NCBI GenBank assembly: GCA_964416175.1
Contig: CAYQDF010000016.1
Span: 1-42,670 of the forward strand
Origin: CAYQDF01 sp964416175
GTDB lineage: Bacteria > Chloroflexota > Anaerolineae > Anaerolineales > UBA4823
Length of the DNA: 42,670 nt
Reading direction: 5' to 3'
Shown: piece after piece, positions 13,149 to 21,138 of the stretch
Layout of the letters: each line of letters begins with the position of its first letter
Numbering within the stretch: the stretch's first letter is position 1
Notes under the pieces: model-generated
What the model was told of the DNA's origin: nothing
What the model saw: the letters and a program-made list of their open reading frames with translations, nothing else
Databases searched by the model: none
Translations under genes and position numbers: made by a program

Positions 13149-14531
13149 ATGGACGACTCTTTTGCCGAGCAGGTCCGGTTCTTCATCAAGCGCCGCAACC
13201 TCCCTGTGGAGCAGCTGGCAACCCTGGCCAACCTCTCGCGCAAGACCCTCTACCGGTGGGTCAAGGGAGAGGTCGCCCACCCCCGGCACTGGTATCAGAT
13301 CGTGGCCCTGGGGAAGGCTTTGCGCCTCAGCGAGGTCGAAGTGGACCGGCTCCTGTGGGCGACGAAAAACCCCAGCTTCCGGGAATTGCCCGCGCTGGCC
13401 CGCTACGAATACGAGCTGGAGCTCCTGGAAGAGTTCTCAACCACCGAGCCGCTCTCCGGCCCCATCCCGCGGCCCCAGGTCCGCTCCGACTCCTGGGCTG
13501 CGCTGGAATCTCCAGCAGGAGCGATGCGGCCGGAATCCCCCTTCTACGTCGAACGCACCGCCGACAGCCAGCTCCGCCACCAGCTCGCCGGGCAGGGCAC
13601 CACCACGACCATCCAGGCCAGCCGGCAGACCGGAAAGACCTCGCTCCTGATGCACGCCCTCCACGCCTCCCGCCTCGAACAGGACAGGGTCATCTACCTG
13701 GACTTTCACCTGGCGGACGAACCCAGCCGGACCGACCTGACCAGCTTCCTGCGCTTCCTGTCCGAGGCCATCGCCGAGCAGCTCGACCTGGATTGGGACG
13801 TGGTGGAAGGCTACTGGCAGGCGGTCCGCAACCCGGCCCAGACCTTCAACCGCTTTCTGCAGCGCGAAGTGCTCCAGCGGTCCGACCAGAAGGTCCTGCT
13901 GGCTATAGACGAAGCCGACGTGCTCTTCGACGCCGGGTTTAAAAAGCACTTCTTTGCCCTGCTGCGCGCCTGGGACTCGCGCCGGGCGTTCGACGCGATC
14001 TGGCGCAGGCTCAACCTGGTCATGGTGATCTCCACCCACCCATACTTGTTGATCGACGATGTGAACCTCTCCCCTTTCAACGTGGGGCTCAACATCGAGC
14101 TCAAGGATTTCACCCCGGAACAGGTGGCCGACCTGAATCAGCGCCACGGGAGCCCGCTCAGGCCCGATGAAATCCCCGCCCTCATGGCCCTGGTGGGCGG
14201 GCATCCCTACCTGGTGCGCCAGGCTTTCTACACGCTGGTCAGCGAGGGCTTATCCCTGGCAGCCCTCTCCGCCGTCGCCAGTTCCCCCGAGGGCCCGTTC
14301 GGGAAGCACCTGCTCTTCTACCAGCACAGCCTGAAGAAAAACCCCGCCCTCCTGGCCGCGCTCCAGGATGTGCTCCGGAGAAGCCCCCGGAGGAGCATCC
14401 GGGAGCAAAAAGCTCCGGACGAATCCCTGTTGGAGCGTTTATCGGCGGTGGGCCTGATCCGGCAAGAGAAGGGGCAGTGGAAGCCGCGCTGCGGCCTGTA
14501 CGAGCAGTTCTTCAGGCGGCAAGGGGAATGA
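13149..14531 (+). CDS. HTH-AAA ATPase (AAA-like/AAA_35 type)
   Basis: A 460-residue protein. Residues 5-70 look like a Cro/XRE-type helix-turn-helix (LPVEQLATLANLSRKTLYRW). Residues ~125-400 form an AAA-like domain: a variant Walker A SRQTGKTS (158-165), Walker B VLLAIDEAD (249-256) and a C-terminal winged-helix segment (LLERLSAVGLIRQEKGQW). This resembles STAND/ORC-like signalling ATPases common in filamentous bacteria and Chloroflexota. No membrane segment. It overlaps the next AAA gene by four bases (ATGA), so the two are coupled and may form a complex. Possible role: ATP-dependent regulator; target unknown. Confidence 0.75.
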   Translation: MDDSFAEQVRFFIKRRNLPVEQLATLANLSRKTLYRWVKGEVAHPRHWYQIVALGKALRLSEVEVDRLLWATKNPSFRELPALARYEYELELLEEFSTTEPLSGPIPRPQVRSDSWAALESPAGAMRPESPFYVERTADSQLRHQLAGQGTTTTIQASRQTGKTSLLMHALHASRLEQDRVIYLDFHLADEPSRTDLTSFLRFLSEAIAEQLDLDWDVVEGYWQAVRNPAQTFNRFLQREVLQRSDQKVLLAIDEADVLFDAGFKKHFFALLRAWDSRRAFDAIWRRLNLVMVISTHPYLLIDDVNLSPFNVGLNIELKDFTPEQVADLNQRHGSPLRPDEIPALMALVGGHPYLVRQAFYTLVSEGLSLAALSAVASSPEGPFGKHLLFYQHSLKKNPALLAALQDVLRRSPRRSIREQKAPDESLLERLSAVGLIRQEKGQWKPRCGLYEQFFRRQGE

Positions 14532-17371
14532 ACCGGCAATCATCCCTGCAGGAATTCTTCGTGGCAGGGGGCACGCTCTGGAGCGAGGCCTCTTCCTACA
14601 TCGTCCGCCCCGCCGACGAGGAGCTGTACCGGCTGACCCTGGCGGGGGAGTACTGCAACGTCCTGGCGGCCCGCCAGATGGGGAAGTCCTCGCTCATGGT
14701 CCGCACGGCCAACCGCCTGAGGGAGGCCGGGGTCCGCACCGCCATCCTGGACGTCAGCACCCTGGGGGGAGGCATCTCCACGCCGGAGGCCTGGTTCTTT
14801 GGCTTCCTCGATGAGCTCGCCGTGCAGCTGGGGCTGCACGAGGAGGTAAGCGCCTGGTGGGAGGCGCACGCGGCCCGCAACGCGGTGCAGCTCTTCAGCA
14901 ACTTCCTGCGGGACGTGGTGCTGGCGGAAATCCCCGCCCCTATCGCCATCTTCGTGGACGAGATCGATTCGGCTCTGGGGATGGCCTTCACCGACGACTT
15001 CTTCGCCGCCATCCGGGCCGCGTACAACGCCCGCGCCAGCCAGCCGGAATTCCAGCGCCTGACCTTTATCCTGCTGGGAGTGGCGCGCCCGGCGGACCTC
15101 ATCCGCGACCGCAACCGCACCCCATACAACATCGGCGCACAGGTCCACCTGAGCGATTTCACCCTCCCCGAACTGCGCCCGTTCCAGGATGTTTTCGAAT
15201 CCATCTACCCGGGCCAGGGGCGAGAGATCGTCGAGTGGGTGCTGGACTGGACGAGCGGGCAGCCCTACCTGACGCAGAAATTGTGCGCCGAACTCGTCCA
15301 GTCCGCCGAGACTCCCCGCACCCAGGAAAGCGTGGCCCAGGCCGTCCACCGTTTGTTCTTCACAGAGGAAGCCCGCAAGGAGAGCAACCTGCGCGCCATC
15401 CAGGACCGCATCGCGGGCAGCCCCCACCGGGCCAGGATGCTCCACATTTACCACCAGATCCTGCGCGGGAAGGCCGTCCCGGACGAAGAACGCGCGCCGG
15501 CCAAGACCGAGCTCAAGCTCACCGGGCTGGTGCGCCCCTCGGCGCAGGGAGCGCTGGAAGTCCGCAACCGCATTTACCGCACAGTGTTTGACCGGGCCTG
15601 GGTGCAGAGAAGCCTGCCCCGATCCCGCACGCGCCAGGTGGCCATCCTGGCCTCCTTCCTCGCCGTCCTGGCCTCCATCGTGGCGGGCTACGCCCTCTAC
15701 CGGCAGCAGATCCAGCCTGCGCTCACCTTCGCCGAGCAGTTCCAGACGAGCCACAGCCCCGACGTAAAGCTCACCAGCCTGGCCCGCCTGCTGGAACTGG
15801 ACGATCGCTCCAGGGACCAGGCGCTCGATCTCTACGCCGGCCTCTCGCACGAAGAAAAACTCTCCCTGTTCACCGGGCTCTCCAGCCCGCAGAACGTCGC
15901 CGCGGAGCTCGTCGCCGTGATCGAAGCGGTCTACCAGGGCAGCGAGAACTCCCCGGCCGGGGATGAAATCCTGGGGGCAATGAGGACGGTCCTGGGACAG
16001 ATCGGCGCGGCTGGCGCGCCCAGCCTGAAAACCGAGATCGAGTTCTGGCTCAAGGGGCGGAAGGAAGCCGGCGAAAACGAGAACGGGCCAACCGCGGTCA
16101 GTCTTTACGACAGCGCGTGGGAGGAGAGCGTCGCGCGCGGGCACCCGAATTATGCCGTGCGCTTCGACCGGGCGCTGGCGCTGATCGAGCTCGAGGCGTA
16201 CGACCGCGCCTTCGCGGACCTGCAGGCGGTTTGGGAGCAGGACCCGGCCCGCCGGGCGGCGGTCGCCGCGGCGATCCGGCAAAATCCCGGCCTGGCCGCT
16301 TACATCTTCGCAGCCCCGCCGGCGGACTCCGCCATCCTCGCCTTCATCACGCCCCCCTCGCCCACCTCGACCCCGGGACTCGTCCGCCGGCCCACCCTTT
16401 CCCCCACGCCTCCGCGGGCCGGCGCCGCGCAGAGCCCGACGCCCATCCCCACCCTGCAGCCCTCTCCTTATACGGGCTGGATCGCCTTCGGGGTCGGAGA
16501 TGGGACCGGGCGCGAGATCTTCGTCATGGACCCGGCGACCGGCGTCCGGGAGCAGATCACGCACAATGGGGTGATCGATGAAGCCCCCTCTTTCTCTCCG
16601 GACAACTGGCAGCTCGTCTACGCCTCTTTCCGCAGCCAGGGTGGATGGGAGCTCTACGCCTACGATCTTCGCCGGGGCACGGAGCGGCAGCTCACCGCTT
16701 TCGAGGGGCAGGCCCACTTCCCGAACTGGTCGCCCCTGCCGGGGGACACGCGCATCATTTTCGAGGGGAGGACTTTCGAACCGGAGGCGGGGATCAACAT
16801 CTGGTTGCTCGACGTCGAGACCGGCGCCCTGGAGCAGCTGACCGACAGCGGCGCCGATTCCCGCCCCGCCTGGTCACCGGATGGGACCCGGATCGTGTTT
16901 GGCCGGGCTACCAGGGATACGACCCGCGACGGCAGGATCACCGTCAACGATGAGCTCGACGTCTACACCCTGGACCTCGCCACGGGGGCAGAGCAGAACC
17001 TGACCGGCACGCCCGACTTCGACGATTTTAACTACGCCTGGTCGCCGGACGGGGAGTGGATCGCGTTTTCGAGCGTGCGCCTCGATGTGAACGGCGATGG
17101 GGCCCTCAACCTGAGCGACAGCCAGGACCTGTTCCTGATCCCCGCTGCGGGGGGCGAAGAACAGCGCCTGAACCTGGGCGGGATGCCGACCTTCTCCCCC
17201 TCCTGGTCGCCAGACGGTCGCTTCATCGTGGTCCTGGCGGCTCTCGAAGACGGGCAGAACCAGATCTGGCGGTACGACACCCGGAACGGGAACTACGCCC
17301 CGCTCACGGAGCCCGGGCCCTACTACCACCCCGCCTACTCCAATGGCGCGCGCTTGCCCCCTTTGCCTTGA
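14528..17371 (+). CDS. Membrane AAA ATPase fused to a TolB-like beta-propeller
   Basis: A 947-residue fusion. An AAA-like ATPase fills ~1-355 (Walker A ARQMGKSS at 48-55, Walker B IFVDEID at 141-147). One membrane helix lies at ~370-391 (VAILASFLAVLASIVAGYAL), then a helical region and a Pro/Thr-rich linker. A six-bladed-type PD40 propeller occupies ~645-945 (repeated WSPDGTRIVFG, WSPDGEWIAFS, WSPDGRFIVVL). With the ATPase before the helix and the propeller after it, the propeller is probably outside the cell, giving an outside-in sensor. Asp-rich loops (DVNGDGALNLSD, RDGRITVNDELD) look like calcium-binding dockerin-type loops within the blades. The ligand is unknown. Confidence 0.75.
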   Translation: MNRQSSLQEFFVAGGTLWSEASSYIVRPADEELYRLTLAGEYCNVLAARQMGKSSLMVRTANRLREAGVRTAILDVSTLGGGISTPEAWFFGFLDELAVQLGLHEEVSAWWEAHAARNAVQLFSNFLRDVVLAEIPAPIAIFVDEIDSALGMAFTDDFFAAIRAAYNARASQPEFQRLTFILLGVARPADLIRDRNRTPYNIGAQVHLSDFTLPELRPFQDVFESIYPGQGREIVEWVLDWTSGQPYLTQKLCAELVQSAETPRTQESVAQAVHRLFFTEEARKESNLRAIQDRIAGSPHRARMLHIYHQILRGKAVPDEERAPAKTELKLTGLVRPSAQGALEVRNRIYRTVFDRAWVQRSLPRSRTRQVAILASFLAVLASIVAGYALYRQQIQPALTFAEQFQTSHSPDVKLTSLARLLELDDRSRDQALDLYAGLSHEEKLSLFTGLSSPQNVAAELVAVIEAVYQGSENSPAGDEILGAMRTVLGQIGAAGAPSLKTEIEFWLKGRKEAGENENGPTAVSLYDSAWEESVARGHPNYAVRFDRALALIELEAYDRAFADLQAVWEQDPARRAAVAAAIRQNPGLAAYIFAAPPADSAILAFITPPSPTSTPGLVRRPTLSPTPPRAGAAQSPTPIPTLQPSPYTGWIAFGVGDGTGREIFVMDPATGVREQITHNGVIDEAPSFSPDNWQLVYASFRSQGGWELYAYDLRRGTERQLTAFEGQAHFPNWSPLPGDTRIIFEGRTFEPEAGINIWLLDVETGALEQLTDSGADSRPAWSPDGTRIVFGRATRDTTRDGRITVNDELDVYTLDLATGAEQNLTGTPDFDDFNYAWSPDGEWIAFSSVRLDVNGDGALNLSDSQDLFLIPAAGGEEQRLNLGGMPTFSPSWSPDGRFIVVLAALEDGQNQIWRYDTRNGNYAPLTEPGPYYHPAYSNGARLPPLP

Positions 17372-17552
17372 GGCGGCCTTGAAATTTCTTAAATATTGCG
17401 CGCCAGCCCGAATCTATCTGGCAGACAGCAGCTGCCCTTACTGGCTATGCGCAACGACCTTCAGCTTTCCATCTCAGAATCCTCGTTCTAAGATTTCCTC
17501 CAGGTCTTATACCTGCCCTTCTTGGCTCTTGATGGCCTCGATCCAGGCCGAA

Positions 17553-17618
17553 TGACACAAAAGCGACACACGAGTGACATTCCAAAGGGGTTCTGCTGAC
17601 ACGTTAACTGCCTAGAAT
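17553..17618 (+). promoter_or_regulatory. Four 11-bp-phased TGACAC boxes and -10 element before the lipoprotein gene
   Basis: TGACAC 17553, CGACAC 17564, TGACAT 17575 and TGACAC 17597 start at offsets 0, 11, 22 and 44. Ten bases after the last box is TAGAAT (17613-17618), a plausible -10 without a conventional -35, as in activator-dependent (PhoB-type) promoters. The rest of 17372-17552 shows no gene. Confidence 0.55.
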
Positions 17619-17653
17619 TATGGGCATCAAACGAACCTCAGGAGGAAGCCGCC

Positions 17654-19018
17654 GTGAAACGCCCACCCATCCGCTACTGGCATCTCTTCGGCCTGTTATC
17701 CGTGCTCAGCCTCCCCGCCTGCGCGGCGACGCCCGCCATCTCATCTTTCGAGCCCGCCGCCAGCGCGCCGGACGCCGTGCAGACCCCCGTCTCATCGCCC
17801 TCCCCGGAAGGCGCGGCTGCCCGCGAACCATTGGACACCGCCCCGGCGCCATCAGCCGGCCCCCAGGAATCGCCCTCCCCTTCTCCGGCTGTTCCAATCC
17901 CCACGCCGAAGCTGTTGGCCGACAGGGTGCTGATCTCCACTTCGCCCGACGGGTTATGGAAGGCTGAGGCGCTGCTGGGGTCCCCTTCCGACCCGGCCTC
18001 CCTGGTCGAAGCCCTGGGGTACAGCATGGACTACGCCCGGTTGACCGTGTTCCGGGTCGACGGCTCTCAGCGATGGACGCCCTACGAGGAGTGGTCCGAG
18101 ACCGGGCTGGGCGACAGCTTCCTCTCCGAGATCCACTGGTCGGCGGACGGGCGCTGCCTTTACTTTGTCCACAGCGGCGCTGCGGATGGCTGCGGGACCC
18201 CATTCGTGACGGACCTGCGCCGGGTCGACCTTCGGGACGGCAGCCTCAGCCAGGTCCCGCTGACCGGCCTTGGCCTGGACGTGATCACGATCTCGCCGGA
18301 CGCCGCCCGGCTGGCTTACCGCACGGCGGAGGGATTTCTGGTGTACGACCTGGAGCGCGGCGAGGCGCGCACCCTCCCCTACGAATGGCGCCCGGGAATC
18401 GATTACCTGGTCGGCGGGTATGCCTGGTCGCCGGACGGGAAAGAGCTGGCTTTCACCATCACCGAAGGTTTCTGCGAACCCCTCGAGGAAGCGCAGGCCT
18501 CCACCTGGGTGATCGACCTGGAATCCGGCGCGGTGCGCGCGCCAGGCGCGCAGGACGCCTGGCTGCCCCCAGCCGGCGGCGCCCCGCCCGATCCGCTCGC
18601 AGAGGCGGCCCTCGTGCTGCAGGGTTTTCTGGACAGGCTGTCCGGGGGACGGACCGACCTCAGCAGCTATGAATGGGCAGCCGACCTGTACGGCGGCAGC
18701 TACGCGACGCTGGTCGAGATCAACCCCAATATCGACCCCGATGACCACGCCGCCCTGCTGCGCAGCGCCTGCCAGGTGAACGGCTACCAGTGCCTGCGCC
18801 TGCGCGAGGTGCTCGCGACCGAGACTGTCGTGGGAGAAAACGGCCTCCAGGAATTCCGTTTCACGGTCACCTTGCTGGCCCCGGACGGGAGCGCCTTCTC
18901 CCGGGGGCCGTGCTGCGGCGAGGCGGCCGGCGCGCCCCAGACCGAGTTTATCTTCACCGTGCGGCAGATGGAAGACGGCGCGTTCAAGGTGCTTGATCTG
19001 CCGCCCTACGTGCCATAA
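17654..19018 (+). CDS. Lipoprotein with PD40/TolB-like repeats
   Basis: A 454-residue lipoprotein: GTG start with AGGAGG upstream, signal peptide and lipobox LPAC (Cys23), then a long low-complexity Ala/Pro/Ser linker to ~95. The centre has propeller-like repeats (VLISTSPDGLWKAEALLG, IHWSADGRCLYFVHS, ITISPDAARLAYRT, YAWSPDGKELAFTI). The last ~130 residues form a separate domain with several cysteines (LLRSACQVNGYQCLRLREV, GPCCGEAAG). It is expected on the outer face of the membrane. It shares the propeller theme with the AAA-TolB protein upstream and is followed by an ECF sigma factor, so a surface-sensing role linked to that sigma factor is an inference. Confidence 0.7.
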   Translation: MKRPPIRYWHLFGLLSVLSLPACAATPAISSFEPAASAPDAVQTPVSSPSPEGAAAREPLDTAPAPSAGPQESPSPSPAVPIPTPKLLADRVLISTSPDGLWKAEALLGSPSDPASLVEALGYSMDYARLTVFRVDGSQRWTPYEEWSETGLGDSFLSEIHWSADGRCLYFVHSGAADGCGTPFVTDLRRVDLRDGSLSQVPLTGLGLDVITISPDAARLAYRTAEGFLVYDLERGEARTLPYEWRPGIDYLVGGYAWSPDGKELAFTITEGFCEPLEEAQASTWVIDLESGAVRAPGAQDAWLPPAGGAPPDPLAEAALVLQGFLDRLSGGRTDLSSYEWAADLYGGSYATLVEINPNIDPDDHAALLRSACQVNGYQCLRLREVLATETVVGENGLQEFRFTVTLLAPDGSAFSRGPCCGEAAGAPQTEFIFTVRQMEDGAFKVLDLPPYVP

Positions 19019-19047
19019 CGCCTGCCCCACCAAAGGTGAAATCCCCC

Positions 19048-19698
19048 ATGGGTGATGAGATGGACCGTTATTATCCCTCCGATCCGGAGGCGGAAGAAGC
19101 GCTGATTCGAAAGGCCTCCCAGGGCTCCCTGGACGCCTTCAACCAGCTGGTCCTGCGCTACCAGGACCTGGCGTACCACCAGGCGTACGCCTTACTGGGC
19201 GACGCCGTCTCCGCGGAGGACACCACCCAGGAGGGCCTCATTAAGGCGTTCCTGAACATCCGCCGGTTTCGCGGCGGTTCGTTCCGGGCCTGGCTGCTCA
19301 AGATCGTGACCAACGCCGCGTACGACCTGCTGCGCCGGTCCAGGAACCATTCCGATCTCCCCCTGTGCCCCGAAGACGAGTACGGCGAGGAGTTCGAATC
19401 CCCCGCCTGGTCTGCCGACCCCTCCGCCTCGGTGGAGGCGGCTGTGGAGCAGAACGAGGACGCAAGGCGCCTGCACCGGCTGCTGGGGGAGCTGCCCGCC
19501 GTTTACCGCAGCGCCCTCGTCCTGGTGGATCTTTACGAAATGGACTATGCAGAAGCCGCCGAGGCGCTGCAGGTGCCGGTGGGGACAATCAAAAGCCGGC
19601 TGGCGCGCGCCCGGCTGCAGATCGGGGTGAAATTGCGGGGCGACCGCGCATATTTCTTCCCCCTCAGCCAGTCCCTCCCCGCTGTTCAATCGCGATAG
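19048..19698 (+). CDS. ECF-type RNA polymerase sigma factor
   Basis: A 216-residue sigma70-family protein of the ECF class. Region 2 is clear (FNQLVLRYQDLAYHQAYALL, AEDTTQEGLIKAFLNI, FRAWLLKIVTNAAYDLLRR), as is region 4 (LGELPAVYRSALVLVDLYEM, then DYAEAAEALQVPVGTIKSRL). ATG 19048 has AAAGGTGA seven bases upstream; GTG 19036 and ATG 19060 are alternatives. It starts about 30 bases after the lipoprotein stop and is probably co-transcribed with it. No anti-sigma factor gene is adjacent, which is unusual for ECF factors; the lipoprotein or the AAA-TolB protein may take that role. Confidence 0.85.
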   Translation: MGDEMDRYYPSDPEAEEALIRKASQGSLDAFNQLVLRYQDLAYHQAYALLGDAVSAEDTTQEGLIKAFLNIRRFRGGSFRAWLLKIVTNAAYDLLRRSRNHSDLPLCPEDEYGEEFESPAWSADPSASVEAAVEQNEDARRLHRLLGELPAVYRSALVLVDLYEMDYAEAAEALQVPVGTIKSRLARARLQIGVKLRGDRAYFFPLSQSLPAVQSR

Positions 19699-19796
19699 GC
19701 TTTTTGCCGCGCAGTATTCCGGCTGGGGGGATATTTCGATATTCCCCTTACCAGATGCCTGCCAACATTACCCGTCGCTCCTGTGACCAGGATCAT
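19686..19796 (-). pseudogene. N-terminal stub of an NmrA-like NAD(P)-binding protein
   Basis: From ATG 19796 the frame reads MILVTGATGNVGRHLVRGI, the Rossmann nucleotide-binding start (TGATGxxG) of NmrA/SDR-type oxidoreductases, and then unrelated residues to a stop at 19686. The remaining ~250 residues are missing. The stub is fused head-on to a truncated MarR gene; such genes often lie divergently from MarR regulators, so an internal deletion probably removed both 5' regions. Confidence 0.65.
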
Positions 19797-20148
19797 GTGC
19801 GCTGAGTTGCTGGTTCGAAATGGCCCCATGACGGCGGGACAGCTCGCAAAGGCGACGGGGCTCACCAGCGGCGCCATCACCGGCATCGTCGATCGGCTAG
19901 AAAGTGCCGGCTGGGCTCGCCGGGAACACGATCCGCACGATCGGAGGCGAGTCATCATCCATCCAGGTCCGCAGGACAACCCGAAGACCGCTGCTGAGCT
20001 GTACGCTTCTCATACGAAGGTCATGGATCTGCTCCTTTCGGACTACACCGACGAGCAGCTCGTCTTCATCCTGCAGTTTCTCCGCCGCCTGACCTCGATC
20101 AATTACGAGGTGGCAGGAAAGACGGATACAGCTGCGGGCCCGCGGTAA
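19795..20148 (+). pseudogene. 5'-truncated MarR-family regulator
   Basis: The 117 codons from ATG 19795 give the winged-helix and C-terminal part of a MarR regulator (CAELLVRNGPMTAGQLAKAT, SGAITGIVDRLESAGWARRE, HDRRRV wing), but the N-terminal dimerisation helices (about 40 residues) are missing. The sequence becomes MarR-like exactly where the NmrA stub's start codon begins on the other strand, so the ATG here is accidental and the gene has probably lost its promoter. Confidence 0.6.
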
Positions 20149-20181
20149 GCAAGGACGCAGCCGGCGAGGTTGTTATAAAAC

Positions 20182-20224
20182 TATAGAAGGATTTCTATAA
20201 AACCGCCGGGGATCGGAACCCGGC
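20182..20224. terminator. Hairpins between convergent MarR remnant and HxlR gene
   Basis: TATAGAA (20182-20188) pairs with TTCTATA (20193-20199), and GCCGGG (20205-20210) pairs with CCCGGC (20219-20224). On the minus strand the GC hairpin follows the HxlR-type gene and is then followed by TTTTATAGAAA, as in an intrinsic terminator. Confidence 0.45.
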
Positions 20225-20229
20225 CTCAC

Positions 20230-20943
20230 TCACCCCTGCGGCTTTCCACCACCGGCGAGCACGCCGGCAGACGCCTCGATCGGATCCTTTTTCACCGGCA
20301 CCCCGGTTATCTTCAAGAACCGGCCCAAGGCGCCCGGGTCCCCCTCGATCTGGATGAGTCCCCTGGCGACCGCCTCCTCCGGCTCGATTTGCCCGGCGAA
20401 CAGCCCCACGAAAGATCCCATATCGGCAGCAAACACCGCGTCAGCCTTCGAGAACTGGCCCTGCTGGACATGCAGCTCTCCATCTCTGGCCTGCACCTGC
20501 AAGACCTCGTTCCCGAGGTGGAGCTCGTAGGTCTCCTGCACCCTCTGCGCCTGCTCCGGATGAAAGAAAGCCTTGATCGCCAGCACGATGGCCCCCAGGC
20601 TTGGCAGGGCGACGCCTTCCAGCGAGGGCGGCAGAAACCGGCTGCCCCATTTTCCCAGTTCCAGCACAGCCGTCTCTAAAGCCCGCCCCAGCGACGTCAG
20701 TTCGTACACGGTCGAGCCGGCCGGTGGAGGGAGGACGCGGCGGCAGAGGATGCCCTCCTGCTCCATCCCCTTGAGCCGCTCGGAGAGCAGGTTGCTGCTG
20801 ATCCCTGGAAGCCCATCAACCAGGTCCTTGAACCGCCGGGGACCGGCGAGCAGCTCCCGCAGGATGAGCAGGGTCCAGCGCTCCCCCACGACGTCGAGGG
20901 CGAAGGCCAAGGCGCAGAACTGATTGTAGCTCCGGCTGTTCAT
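20230..20943 (-). CDS. HxlR-family regulator with C-terminal SCP2-like domain
   Basis: A 237-residue regulator. The N-terminal ~100 residues are an HxlR winged helix (FALDVVGERWTLLILRELL, RRFKDLVDGLPGISSNLLSE). The C-terminal ~120 residues resemble an SCP2 sterol-carrier-like domain (QARDGELHVQQGQFSKADAV, DMGSFVGLFAGQIEPEEAV), which may bind a hydrophobic ligand. It is divergent from an MFS exporter, the usual arrangement for a drug-responsive repressor. Its predicted -10 lies only about eight bases from the ATG, so its mRNA is probably leaderless. Confidence 0.8.
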   Translation of the reverse strand: MNSRSYNQFCALAFALDVVGERWTLLILRELLAGPRRFKDLVDGLPGISSNLLSERLKGMEQEGILCRRVLPPPAGSTVYELTSLGRALETAVLELGKWGSRFLPPSLEGVALPSLGAIVLAIKAFFHPEQAQRVQETYELHLGNEVLQVQARDGELHVQQGQFSKADAVFAADMGSFVGLFAGQIEPEEAVARGLIQIEGDPGALGRFLKITGVPVKKDPIEASAGVLAGGGKPQG

Positions 20944-20950
20944 CGCTCAA

Positions 20951-20979
20951 ATTATACAGGAACACCGCCAGAACTTCAA
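20951..20979 (-). promoter_or_regulatory. Promoter of the HxlR gene (leaderless transcript)
   Basis: Minus strand TTGAAG (20974-20979), 17 bases, TATAAT (20951-20956). The start point would fall at about 20944, one base before the ATG ending at 20943. Confidence 0.6.
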
Positions 20980-21016
20980 CTTTATTATCTCTAACCTTAA
21001 AATTTGAAAATATTAC

Positions 21017-21045
21017 TTGACTTTCAATACCGACCCCGGTATAAT
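21017..21045 (+). promoter_or_regulatory. Strong sigma70-like promoter of the MFS gene
   Basis: TTGACT (21017-21022), 17 bases, TATAAT (21040-21045). The surrounding AT-rich DNA, with a second ATTATA box at 21065-21070, may hold the operator for the divergent HxlR-type regulator. Confidence 0.75.
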
Positions 21046-21138
21046 TATAGAATATTTGTACTAATTATACCTGATTAGTCTGGTTTGGTCAACCCCCGCG
21101 CTGCCGACCAGCCGGATAGGGATCGAGAGAAAAGCACC

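Noticed and set aside
14540..16717. 725-residue open frame antisense to the AAA-TolB gene
   Set aside because: Shadow frame of GC-rich coding DNA; no domain pattern, while the plus strand has clear Walker motifs and PD40 repeats.
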